From Odoribacter sp. UBA944 (GTDB lineage: Bacteria; Bacteroidota; Bacteroidia; Bacteroidales; Marinifilaceae), in contig DBDA01000030.1 of NCBI GenBank assembly GCA_002293375.1, positions 62,970 to 96,458 on the forward strand: a DNA stretch of 33,489 bases, read 5' to 3'. Every line of letters begins with the position of its first letter. The first letter of the stretch is position 1. Both the position numbers and the translations under genes were made by a program. The notes beneath the pieces were generated by a model that was not told where the DNA came from, ran no database searches, and saw only the letters and a list, made by a program, of their open reading frames with translations. Of this stretch, positions 8,146 to 15,336 are shown piece by piece.

Positions 8146-9381
8146 ATGAACTTAGAGCTACTCATAGCACGGCGCTTGCTGAAAGGCGGGAACAAAGGGT
8201 CGGTATCGGTGCCGATCGTCCGCATCGCGCAGGCGGGGATCGTGCTGGGCGTTTGCGTCATGCTGCTCTCCATCTGCATTACAGGCGGATTCAAAAAAGA
8301 GATCACCGACAAACTGACCGGATTCGTGTCCCACGTCGACATCGGCTCTTACGGCGGGAACAGCGCCTATGCGGACGGGCACATCCGCGTCTCCGACACC
8401 CTGCTGGCCAACATTACCGGCTTCAAAGCGGTGCGGGAAGCCTCCGTATACGTCAGCAAACCGGCCATTCTGAAAACCGGCCGGGAGATACACGGGGCGC
8501 TGCTACACGGTGTGAGCGCCGCCTACCGGGGCGACTTCTTCAAAAAAGAGCTCCGGGAGGGACATTTCCCGGACTTCACCACCGAACAGGCCTCCGACCA
8601 GATCCTGTTGTCCGCCTCCGTCGCCCGCCTCCTGAACCTCCGGGCAGGCGACAAACTGCAAGCCCATTTTGTCCAGGATCCGCCCCGGGTGCGCGTCTTT
8701 ACCGTCAGCGGCATTTACGATACCGGTTTCCGGGAATACGACGATGTCTTTGTCCTGTGCGACATCCGCCACCTGCAACGGCTCAACGGTTGGGCCCCGG
8801 AAGAGGTCTCCGGCCTTTCCGTAACCCTGTGGGACATCAACCGTTTAAGCGAAGCGGCAGAAGAGATAGAGGCGCAGTTGGGGTGGCAGGAGGGGGGCGA
8901 CTTCTACCGCATCAACACCCTGTACGGGACGGCCCCCGAAATATTCGACTGGCTGAACCTCCTAAACATGAACGTATGGATCATCCTGATCCTGGTCATT
9001 TTGGTAGCCGGGATGAACATGGTATCGGGCCTGCTGATCCTGATCCTCGACAAAACCGCACTGATCGGAATATTGAAAGCATTGGGATACCGGAACATCC
9101 GGTTGCGCAAACTGTTTCTGTACGTCACTGCCGGCCTGGTCGGCAAAGGAATGCTGTGGGGAAACGTCGCGGCACTGCTGCTGGCTGGCCTGCAATACTT
9201 TTTCCGGCTCATCCCCCTGGACCCGGAGAGCTACTATATGGACACCGTACCGGTCAGCTTCGACTGGCCGGCCATCATCGGACTAAACGCCGGCGTATGG
9301 TTCGTTTCCATACTGATGTTGATCGTCCCGACCGTACTGATCTCCGGGATCCAACCGGTCAAGGCGATCCGTTTTGAATAA
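8146..9381 (+). CDS. LolC/LolE-family ABC transporter permease (lipoprotein release)
   Basis: 411 residues with the MacB/FtsX-permease layout: cytoplasmic start MNLELLIARRLLKGG, a first membrane segment at about 25-48 (IAQAGIVLGVCVMLLSICIT), a periplasmic domain of about 230 residues, then three membrane segments at about 279-303, 325-350 and 382-405, ending in QPVKAIRFE, which is typical of LolC/E. In Gram-negative cells LolCDE extracts lipoproteins from the inner membrane for LolA. No LolD ATPase is encoded nearby, so the partner must lie elsewhere. It is first of a plus-strand group with the TonB-like gene 12 bases downstream. Other FtsX-type exporters remain possible, but the RLLKGG start and KAIRFE end favour Lol. 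Confidence 0.85.
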   Translation: MNLELLIARRLLKGGNKGSVSVPIVRIAQAGIVLGVCVMLLSICITGGFKKEITDKLTGFVSHVDIGSYGGNSAYADGHIRVSDTLLANITGFKAVREASVYVSKPAILKTGREIHGALLHGVSAAYRGDFFKKELREGHFPDFTTEQASDQILLSASVARLLNLRAGDKLQAHFVQDPPRVRVFTVSGIYDTGFREYDDVFVLCDIRHLQRLNGWAPEEVSGLSVTLWDINRLSEAAEEIEAQLGWQEGGDFYRINTLYGTAPEIFDWLNLLNMNVWIILILVILVAGMNMVSGLLILILDKTALIGILKALGYRNIRLRKLFLYVTAGLVGKGMLWGNVAALLLAGLQYFFRLIPLDPESYYMDTVPVSFDWPAIIGLNAGVWFVSILMLIVPTVLISGIQPVKAIRFE

Positions 9382-9393
9382 AAACATAAACAG

Positions 9394-10137
9394 ATGACGA
9401 CCGGGCAAAAAATAAGAAAATTTTACCGCCGACACAGCACAGGTCTGTTGGGGACGGTAATCTTTCATCTGCTTTTGCTCATCTTCCTGCTCAGTGCAGG
9501 GATCTCCCGGTTAAAAGAGCGCAACGAAACCGAACTGGAATTTGCCGTACCGGTGCCGGAAATAACCGAAAAGGCGCAGGAAGAGAAAACACAGCGGGAG
9601 GAGTTGCGGCAAAAAACCTCCGCCGAAGAGGTAGAGCGGATGCTGCGCTCCATCGCCGTCAACGAAAACGCCCGGAACAACAACCGCGACTCCCGCGTCC
9701 AGGAGTACATCGACGAAGTGACCAGAGAGTTGGAAGCCGGAGGCGCAGCGGGGCGCTATGCAACCCGGACAGACCAAAATTACCGGAAAGACAGCCTGCA
9801 ACACGACCGAGACCGACAGGAGCGATTGTTGGACTCACTGAAATCAACCTTCTACTCCGGAGAGAGCAGTGTCTCGTACAACCTGCCGGACCGCTACGCC
9901 CGCATCCTGCCCATTCCCGTATTCAAATGCGAATTCGGCGGAAAAGTAATCGTAGTCGTTCAGGTTGACCGAAAAGGGCAGGTGCAGAAAGCCGCCGCTG
10001 TTCCGGAAGCCTCCGCACCCGACGATTGCCTGCTCGAAGTCGCCGTCGCTGCCGCCCTTCGCTCTGTTTTCAACGAAAAACCCGGCGCCCCGCCCTTCCA
10101 GTCCGGCACCATCACCTATAATTTCGTCAAACAGTGA
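9394..10137 (+). CDS. TonB-like energy transducer
   Basis: 247 residues: a short cytoplasmic N-terminus, one membrane anchor at about 20-38 (GTVIFHLLLLIFLLSAG), a charged coiled-coil-like stretch (about 45-150) rich in E, K and R, and a C-terminal domain (about 165-247) with GGKVIVVVQVDRKGQV, then DDCLLEVAVAAALRSVF and PPFQSGTITYNFVKQ. That last arrangement is the TonB C-terminal fold of Bacteroidota, which binds outer-membrane receptors and transmits proton-motive force with ExbB/D. The proline-rich linker of classical TonB is missing and replaced by the helical region. No exbB or exbD is nearby. Confidence 0.75.
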   Translation: MTTGQKIRKFYRRHSTGLLGTVIFHLLLLIFLLSAGISRLKERNETELEFAVPVPEITEKAQEEKTQREELRQKTSAEEVERMLRSIAVNENARNNNRDSRVQEYIDEVTRELEAGGAAGRYATRTDQNYRKDSLQHDRDRQERLLDSLKSTFYSGESSVSYNLPDRYARILPIPVFKCEFGGKVIVVVQVDRKGQVQKAAAVPEASAPDDCLLEVAVAAALRSVFNEKPGAPPFQSGTITYNFVKQ

Positions 10138-10161
10138 GAAATTTTAAATTATTGCATTAAC

Positions 10162-10192
10162 TTTGTTTTGTTGAACGGATTGCGTATTATTG
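10162..10192 (+). promoter_or_regulatory. Putative promoter of the GH16-fold gene
   Basis: TTTG (10162-10165), 19-base spacer, TATTATTG (10185-10192; one mismatch to TAnnTTTG). The start site would be near 10199, which excludes the open frame's first ATG at 10203 as a normal start and supports the ATG at 10236. Confidence 0.5.
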
Positions 10193-10235
10193 CAACGCCT
10201 CCTTGTCGGGGAGATGTAGTACCGCACCAAACAGG

Positions 10236-11672
10236 ATGTTTATGGGATTATTTTCAAGAAGGAATAAAAAAATTCGCACAACTTACGAAGCCGAAACGCT
10301 GAGGAAACTCTTTCAGGAAGATCACGCGCTTCACACCCGGGTAGAGAACAGCGAAGAACTGAGAAGATGGAGGGAATTAGACAACTTGGTAAACGATCCT
10401 GTTTTTAAAGCCCGGCGCAAAGAGATCGAGCAACTGCAATACAAAGGGAGTTCCTACTACCTCCGGGAAAAAGAATACAAAAAACTGCTCCGGAACAGAA
10501 AATTAAAAGCCTATTACCAGGTCAAGGAATCGCAGGAGTTAGAGGGATACCTGCACGTTCGGGAGTCGGACCTCTACGAAGAGTACCGGAAACTGAAAGT
10601 AGTGGTTACCGCTCCGGGATTCGACAAGAAACTGCGCCCTCAGGAATATACGGAGTACCGGAAACTCCTGGCCGACCCCAAGATCAAAGCCCTGAACCGC
10701 TTTGAAAAAAACCGGAAATACCGCTACTACACCGAGATCCGGGAGACCACTTTACCGGAGGAATTCGAAAAACTGGTACCCTACATCAAATCGGACGAAT
10801 TCCGGGAGAACCGCTCCTTCCTCCTGAACAAAAAGAGGTACCAAACCACCGAAGACCACAAACTCCTGTGCGAATACGACGCCTTGGGAAAACAGCCGGA
10901 AATCGTCCGATACTTCCTGTTGGACCGGGACGTACACTTCCACAACATGGCCCGCTGGGAACCGGTTTTTACGGAAGAGTTCGACCGCGGGCGGTTGGAC
11001 AAGAACCGGTGGATCACCCGTTACCACGCAGGAGAACGCTTCCTGAACGACACATACGGGGTTGGGAACGACGTACAACTCTTTACCGGCGACAACATCT
11101 CCTTTACCGAAAGATCGGTCATCCTGCACTTCAAAAAAGAGCAGATCATCGGCAAATACTGGGACTACAAACGCGGTATCCGGGAAAAAGAGTACCACTA
11201 CACCTCCGGGCTGCTGAGCACGGCCGCCTCTTTCCGGCAGCAATACGGCCGGTTTGAAGCCAAGATCCGGTTAACCACTTCCGCTGTCCACCAGAATTTT
11301 TGGATGCAGGGAGAGGAACAGATGCCGCACATTCAGATCCTGGATGCCGGAGTGGGCGGTTTACGCATGGGACACACATACTCCCGCAGAGGAGGTATCG
11401 GAAGCTCCATCGCCTCGATAGCGGACCTGAAACTCCCCCATGATTTTTACATCTTCACCCTCGAATGGACGCCGGACAAACTGGTGTGGAGGATCAACGA
11501 CACCGTCGTCAAAGAGGTCAAAGAAGACATTCCGAACATTCCGATGTACGTTGTCTTCAGCCTTGGCTCCGGCGAAGAGCCTGCCGCCAGATATGTTCCC
11601 GCCCGGATGGAGATCGAGTGGGCCCGCTTCTACAAACTGAGGGCGGAAGAGGCCGGAAAGAAACGGAAATGA
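10236..11672 (+). CDS. GH16-fold protein with N-terminal helical repeats; catalytic residues missing
   Basis: 478 residues from the ATG at 10236 (10242 also possible). There is no signal peptide, so it should be cytoplasmic. Residues 40-235 hold about six charged helical units spaced 24-37 residues apart, each with E-Y/L-xx-L-xxxx-P-x-I/F-K (for example EYRKLLADPKIKAL at 140-153). Residues 240-475 match the GH16 jelly-roll: EPVFTEEFDRGRLDKNRW, YTSGLLSTAASF, YGRFEAKIRL, FTLEWTPDKLVWRIND, MEIEWARFYK. The GH16 active site is normally ExDxxE; here the aligned residues are HIQILD (365-370), so the nucleophile and general-acid glutamates are gone. It is probably a binding or scaffold protein and not a glucanase. 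ComF follows after 7 bases. Confidence 0.8.
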   Translation: MFMGLFSRRNKKIRTTYEAETLRKLFQEDHALHTRVENSEELRRWRELDNLVNDPVFKARRKEIEQLQYKGSSYYLREKEYKKLLRNRKLKAYYQVKESQELEGYLHVRESDLYEEYRKLKVVVTAPGFDKKLRPQEYTEYRKLLADPKIKALNRFEKNRKYRYYTEIRETTLPEEFEKLVPYIKSDEFRENRSFLLNKKRYQTTEDHKLLCEYDALGKQPEIVRYFLLDRDVHFHNMARWEPVFTEEFDRGRLDKNRWITRYHAGERFLNDTYGVGNDVQLFTGDNISFTERSVILHFKKEQIIGKYWDYKRGIREKEYHYTSGLLSTAASFRQQYGRFEAKIRLTTSAVHQNFWMQGEEQMPHIQILDAGVGGLRMGHTYSRRGGIGSSIASIADLKLPHDFYIFTLEWTPDKLVWRINDTVVKEVKEDIPNIPMYVVFSLGSGEEPAARYVPARMEIEWARFYKLRAEEAGKKRK

Positions 11673-11679
11673 TCCGGAA

Positions 11680-12363
11680 ATGGCCCGCTCACTGATCCGG
11701 CAGTGCGCCGAATGGTTCCGGGGATTGCTCCGTCTGTTTTATCCTCCGGCCTGCGTTGTTTGCGATACCCCCTTGGTGCGGGGCGAGTGTTTCATCTGTA
11801 CCCACTGCCTGTCGGAATTTCCCTACGCGGAAGGTGCCTTTTCGGTGGAGCTGGAAAACAATTCGGCGGAGTGCTATGTTCTCTTTCATTACAACAAACA
11901 GAGCCGGTACCGGAAATTGGTGTATGCCGTCAAATACCATTCGGGCAAAGAGTTGGGGTATTATCTGGGCGGGTTGCTTGGAAAGCGTCTGAAACGAGTG
12001 GAAGAGATCGACGCCGTTGTGCCGGTTCCCCTCCATCCCCGGAAAAAACGGAAACGGGGCTACAACCAATCCAGGCAGATCGCAGCCGGAGTGGCGGAAG
12101 CATTGGGCAAACCGCTGTGGGACGATGTCGCCGTCAAGATCCGGCACACCCCCTCCCAGACCGGGAAAAACGCAACCGATCGCCGGAAAAACGTGGAAAA
12201 TGTATTCCACCTGTGCGCTCCGGAGCGCATCCGGGGCTGCCGCCTCTTGGTAGTAGACGACGTAATCACCACGGGCGCGACGCTCTCCTCATTCCTCCAC
12301 ACCCTCTCCGAAGCCGGCGATGTATACCTCACCGTCGCCTGCCTCGGCCGTACGGAACTCTGA
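11680..12363 (+). CDS. comF: ComF family phosphoribosyltransferase-like protein
   Basis: 227 residues. An N-terminal zinc-ribbon has CxxC pairs at C25/C28 and C40/C43. The rest is a type I phosphoribosyltransferase domain with KLVYAVKYH, VVPVPLHPRKKRKRGYNQS and the PRPP-binding loop LLVVDDVITTGATL (189-202). In naturally competent bacteria ComF works with PriA and DprA-related steps after DNA uptake; in many Bacteroidota it is simply conserved and its role is less clear. The TQTGKNATDRRKNV-like segment (about 158-172) is the usual ComF signature. It lies 7 bases after the GH16-fold gene and is probably co-transcribed with it. Confidence 0.92.
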   Translation: MARSLIRQCAEWFRGLLRLFYPPACVVCDTPLVRGECFICTHCLSEFPYAEGAFSVELENNSAECYVLFHYNKQSRYRKLVYAVKYHSGKELGYYLGGLLGKRLKRVEEIDAVVPVPLHPRKKRKRGYNQSRQIAAGVAEALGKPLWDDVAVKIRHTPSQTGKNATDRRKNVENVFHLCAPERIRGCRLLVVDDVITTGATLSSFLHTLSEAGDVYLTVACLGRTEL

Positions 12364-12414
12364 TATACGCGATCTTCCGGTGCTTTCCTCTGCTTTCTCA
12401 ATCCTTTTACGGTC

Positions 12415-12458
12415 AAATGTTCCGAAAAATCAGAATATTTTGATTTTTCAGAACATTT
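12415..12458. promoter_or_regulatory. Near-perfect inverted repeat overlapping the next promoter
   Basis: Positions 12415-12432 and 12441-12458 form an 18-bp inverted repeat with one mismatch, loop GAATATTT. There is no T-run after it on the plus strand, so it is a weak terminator. It covers the -33 box of the promoter at 12438-12468, a placement typical of an operator. Either role is possible. Confidence 0.5.
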
Positions 12459-12468
12459 TGGTAATTTG
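12438..12468 (+). promoter_or_regulatory. Putative promoter of the DUF1287 gene
   Basis: TTTTG ending at 12442, 19 bases, then TAATTTG (12462-12468), a close but imperfect -7 box. It lies partly in the inverted repeat at 12415-12458. Confidence 0.35.
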
Positions 12469-12534
12469 CATGCAAGAATACCCCATAAGATTATGAAGAA
12501 CAAATGCAGAAATCGCTGCAAACAGACTTTGAAA

Positions 12535-13119
12535 ATGAGAAAAATAGTTTTTACGATCCTTGGGGTATTAGCGATAAACCTGACTTCTGGACAAAATGCT
12601 TTTTTGGTACAATTGGCAGATTCTGCCTGTACGCTGACAAAGCAACAGGTTATATACGACCCAACATATACCCGGATTGCCTATCCAAATGGGGATGTAC
12701 CTGCCGACAAGGGAGTTTGTACCGATGTTGTGATCCGTGCATACCGGAAATTAGGAATTGATCTGCAAAAAGAAGTTCACGAAGATATAAAGGCGAACTT
12801 TGACAAATATCCTAAAAACTGGGGCCTTTCCCGGCCCGACAGAAACATAGACCACAGACGGGTTCCCAACCTAATGACCTTCTTTTCCAGATTCGGGACA
12901 GCAAAGAAAATCTCACAAACACCGGACGATTACCAACCGGGCGACATTATTTGCTGGGATCTGAACGGGCGTGGACTGACACACATTGGAATTGTGTCGA
13001 GAAAGAAATCGGATGACGGAAATAGAAATTTGATCGTTCACAATATTGGCGGAGGGCAAATTTTGGAAGATTGCCTGTTTAACTGGAAAATAATCGGACA
13101 TTACACGTACGGGAAATAG
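12535..13119 (+). CDS. DUF1287 exported protein
   Basis: 194 residues from the ATG at 12535. The signal peptide MRKIVFTILGVLAINLTSG is followed by a mature domain with AYPNGDVPADKGVCTDVV, YRKLGIDLQKEVHEDIK, NWGLSRPDRNIDHRRVPNL and a C-terminal PGDIICWDL...LTHIGIVS, which together define DUF1287. The single cysteine in KGVCTDV and the histidine in THIGIV are placed like the Cys-His pair of NlpC/CHAP-type hydrolases, so a periplasmic amidase or peptidase role is plausible but unproven. ATG 12493 in frame would add a basic 14-residue leader. The gene is AT-richer than comF and begins the accessory block. Confidence 0.8.
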   Translation: MRKIVFTILGVLAINLTSGQNAFLVQLADSACTLTKQQVIYDPTYTRIAYPNGDVPADKGVCTDVVIRAYRKLGIDLQKEVHEDIKANFDKYPKNWGLSRPDRNIDHRRVPNLMTFFSRFGTAKKISQTPDDYQPGDIICWDLNGRGLTHIGIVSRKKSDDGNRNLIVHNIGGGQILEDCLFNWKIIGHYTYGK

Positions 13120-13184
13120 TGTAAATACTCCGACAGTCAGCATGCTATTCAAAACGACAAATAAAAAACAGACAGAGAACAAGG

Positions 13185-13673
13185 ATGGAAAACCTAAAAA
13201 TTCGTCAGATCCAAAGAGAAGAATATCCTGTTTTAGAGGATTTTCTATACCATGCGATTTATTTACCGCCTGATGCTGCCCCTGTGTCCCGTGAAATCAT
13301 TTTTGAACCTGAAATTTTTGTATATATCAAGAATTTCGGCACGAAAGACGACTGTGGAGTTGTGGCGGAACAGAGCGGCCAAATCATCGGTGCCGCCTGG
13401 ACTCGGATAATTCCTGCATACGGCCACATGGACAACGAAACACCTGAACTTGCCATTTCCGTTTTGCCGGATTTTCGGGGAAAAGGAATAGGAAGTGAAA
13501 TGATGAAAACGCTTTTTGACTTATTGCATGAACGTGGATACAAACAGACCTCCCTCTCGGTACAGAAAGACAATCCCGCAGTACGATTTTACGAGAGATT
13601 AGGCTACGAACTCACCGGAGAAAGGATCGACCATGCAAATCACGAAGATTTTTTGATGGTGAAATATTTATAA
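13185..13673 (+). CDS. GNAT family N-acetyltransferase
   Basis: 162 residues covering one GNAT domain. Motif A, ELAISVLPDFRGKGIGSEMM (about 89-108), carries the R/Q-x-x-G-x-G/A acetyl-CoA pyrophosphate loop; motif B, NPAVRFYERLGYE, follows near residue 130. The protein transfers an acetyl group from acetyl-CoA to an amine of unknown identity in the cytoplasm. The gene lies 65 bases after the DUF1287 gene with no terminator in between, so read-through is likely. Confidence 0.85.
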   Translation: MENLKIRQIQREEYPVLEDFLYHAIYLPPDAAPVSREIIFEPEIFVYIKNFGTKDDCGVVAEQSGQIIGAAWTRIIPAYGHMDNETPELAISVLPDFRGKGIGSEMMKTLFDLLHERGYKQTSLSVQKDNPAVRFYERLGYELTGERIDHANHEDFLMVKYL

Positions 13674-13704
13674 GGCATAGCATAAACAAATAAATGAAAA
13701 GAGG

Positions 13705-14118
13705 ATGAATACATTCTTTATGACAGTAATTGCATTGATTGCATTTGTTGTGCTCTATTTTGCAGGCATCAGATGTTTGATCAACACCAAATCATTGGGA
13801 GAGAAAACCCGGGAATTTTTACAATTTGTGATGCACTATGCAATCGTGTTTGTCATCATGGTTTTAGTGTTGTACCTCGTTCAATTGGGGGACAGCAAAG
13901 AGAACTGGCAATTGGGACTGTTCCCCGTTTTAACCGTAGCGTTTTTTACGCTGTTCTTTTATTTTATCCCCACATTTTTGCTGGCTTACCTATTGTATCC
14001 GTTCAAATTCATAAACAAGCGGAGTAAATTTACCATGTGGGTTGTAATTGCTCTTGCCATCCTGTTTCTGATTTGCACCGGAATATTCGCCGTGGCCTTA
14101 TCGCTCTGCAATATGTAA
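13705..14118 (+). CDS. Small four-helix membrane protein, unknown
   Basis: 137 residues, almost all hydrophobic. Four membrane segments are visible at about 3-25, 42-62, 72-97 and 108-133, separated by short polar stretches with positive charges (NTKSLGEKTR, FKFINKRSKF). There is no signal peptide cleavage site and no catalytic motif. I do not recognise the family. It follows the acetyltransferase by 31 bases and may share its transcript. Confidence 0.65.
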   Translation: MNTFFMTVIALIAFVVLYFAGIRCLINTKSLGEKTREFLQFVMHYAIVFVIMVLVLYLVQLGDSKENWQLGLFPVLTVAFFTLFFYFIPTFLLAYLLYPFKFINKRSKFTMWVVIALAILFLICTGIFAVALSLCNM

Positions 14119-14288
14119 ATGTTCCCCTACCGGACGAAAACCTCTACTTTTGATAAAAATGGAGGAAACATGCATCTTTTTGTATAAGATAAAACGATAG
14201 ATACAATTTTTCGATGGCGGATGTAATGCATCTTAGCAGGAAAAATACTTGTAAGAGTACAGCATGCTTTATTTTTTTTGAATAATTG

Positions 14289-14319
14289 TTTGTAGATGTT
14301 AAAATTTCACCTACATTTG
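14289..14319 (+). promoter_or_regulatory. Consensus promoter of the SLATT-like cassette
   Basis: TTTG (14289-14292), 19 bases, TACATTTG (14312-14319): a full match to the Bacteroidota consensus TTTG-N19-21-TAnnTTTG. The start site near 14326 gives a leader of about 25 bases before the ATG at 14352. The preceding stretch (14119-14288) holds no recognisable gene. Confidence 0.7.
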
Positions 14320-14351
14320 AGACGTATATATAATTTATTAAAAATAAAGCA

Positions 14352-14858
14352 ATGAGGAAGCATATTTTAAATCAATTGGAAGAAACGAAATTTCAGAGTT
14401 TCTATTTAGCAGAATTAGTCAACAAATATCAGCGCCGAGAATTGTTTTTCAATATTTTTTTAGCGTTTGCAGCTTCAACAAGTATTGCAACATGGGCAAT
14501 TTGGGGACGTTTGGGAATGCTTTGGGGCGCTATTATTGCTGCTTCTCAAGTATTAACGGTCATTAGGCCTTATATTCCTTACAATAAGTACGTCAAGCAG
14601 ATGAACGAAAAATACCAACAACTCAATTTATTAAGCACAGACGTAGAAATACTGTTGTATAAGATGGACGGTAAACACATATCAGATAAAGAGGCAAACG
14701 ATGCTTTTTGTGATTTAAAAGGAAAGGTTGCAGCGATTAATCATTTTGATGACGAGATCATCTTTAGAGATGATGAGAAAATCGAGACAAGAGCGATAGA
14801 AAAATTGAAAAAGTATTTGGTAAAATACTACGACGAGAATGAGGAATCAAACGAGTAA
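14352..14858 (+). CDS. Two-TM SLATT-like membrane protein
   Basis: 168 residues. A charged N-terminal helix (1-30) is followed by two membrane segments at about 31-50 (LFFNIFLAFAASTSIATWAI) and 55-72, joined by a tight WGRLG turn, then a helical cytoplasmic region (75-165) with RPYIPYNKYVKQMNEKYQQL. This layout, two close TMs and a long C-terminal helical domain, is that of SLATT proteins, the 2TM effectors found in CBASS/SLOG-type nucleotide-signalling defence systems. I infer the resemblance from architecture; no sequence hit was run. There is no nucleotide synthase or SLOG gene in view. It heads a three-gene cassette with its own consensus promoter. Confidence 0.6.
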   Translation: MRKHILNQLEETKFQSFYLAELVNKYQRRELFFNIFLAFAASTSIATWAIWGRLGMLWGAIIAASQVLTVIRPYIPYNKYVKQMNEKYQQLNLLSTDVEILLYKMDGKHISDKEANDAFCDLKGKVAAINHFDDEIIFRDDEKIETRAIEKLKKYLVKYYDENEESNE

Positions 14859-14878
14859 AAACATTAAAAAGTATCGTT

Positions 14879-15058
14879 ATGAAACTTGAAGATTTAAAGG
14901 CAAAATTAGAGAAGTATCCGAAGCTTTCAGAAGAAATAACTTCAATGGTGAAAATCAATAAAAAAGCGAGTGCTAATAATACAAGAAGCATTACTAACAC
15001 AATGCATGCAACATTGCCACCGCTTGATAGAGATAAACTGAAAAAAATAAAAAAATGA
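14879..15058 (+). CDS. Small 59-residue lysine-rich protein, unknown
   Basis: A 59-codon frame starting at ATG 14879, 20 bases after the SLATT-like gene. It begins MKLEDLKAKLEKYPKLSEEI, predicted helical, has a serine/asparagine-rich middle and ends in a basic KLKKIKK tail. Its TGA (15056-15058) overlaps the ATG of the next gene (15055-15057) as ATGA, a classic sign of translational coupling, which is the main reason to believe this small frame is real. No family recognised; size and charge would fit an antitoxin-like, DNA-binding or adaptor protein. Confidence 0.6.
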   Translation: MKLEDLKAKLEKYPKLSEEITSMVKINKKASANNTRSITNTMHATLPPLDRDKLKKIKK

Positions 15059-15297
15059 AAACGTACATTACGGTCTTAGATTCAGACAGAAATAGGTATA
15101 AGAATATCTGGAGAGCAGTTCAGTGGAATGATTGTTTAGATTCAATAAGACAGAACTATTGTTACACTGCAGGAAACAACAAGGATTTCCCGAAGAGTCC
15201 GGAAGATAAGGAAATTGGACGGAAAATTGTTGAAGAAACTTCAGCACCAAAGCACATACGCAAAAACGCAACAATAATTGAGATTACGAAACCTTGA
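15055..15297 (+). CDS. 80-residue protein of the SLATT-like cassette, unknown
   Basis: 80 residues, soluble, with MKTYITVLDSDRNRYKNIW at the start, a WNDCLDSIRQNYCYTAGNN centre with two cysteines, and an IIEITKP beta-like end. I do not recognise it. The ATGA overlap with the 59-residue gene makes joint translation very likely. No terminator is seen before the lipoprotein gene 39 bases downstream. Confidence 0.6.
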   Translation: MKTYITVLDSDRNRYKNIWRAVQWNDCLDSIRQNYCYTAGNNKDFPKSPEDKEIGRKIVEETSAPKHIRKNATIIEITKP

Positions 15298-15298
15298 A

Positions 15299-15330
15299 TT
15301 TGACAGAAAGTTCCCAAATCAGTAATTTAG
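15299..15330 (+). promoter_or_regulatory. Possible promoter of the unknown lipoprotein gene
   Basis: TTTG (15299-15302), 20 bases, TAATTTAG (15323-15330), one mismatch to the -7 consensus. The start site would fall at about the ATG (15337), implying a leaderless message, so the call is weak. Confidence 0.25.
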
Positions 15331-15336
15331 TGATGT

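Noticed and set aside
8124..9377. Open frame of 417 codons overlapping the LolE-like gene in another frame
   Set aside because: The arginine- and glycine-rich translation is a GC-driven shadow; the other frame has a clear membrane protein.
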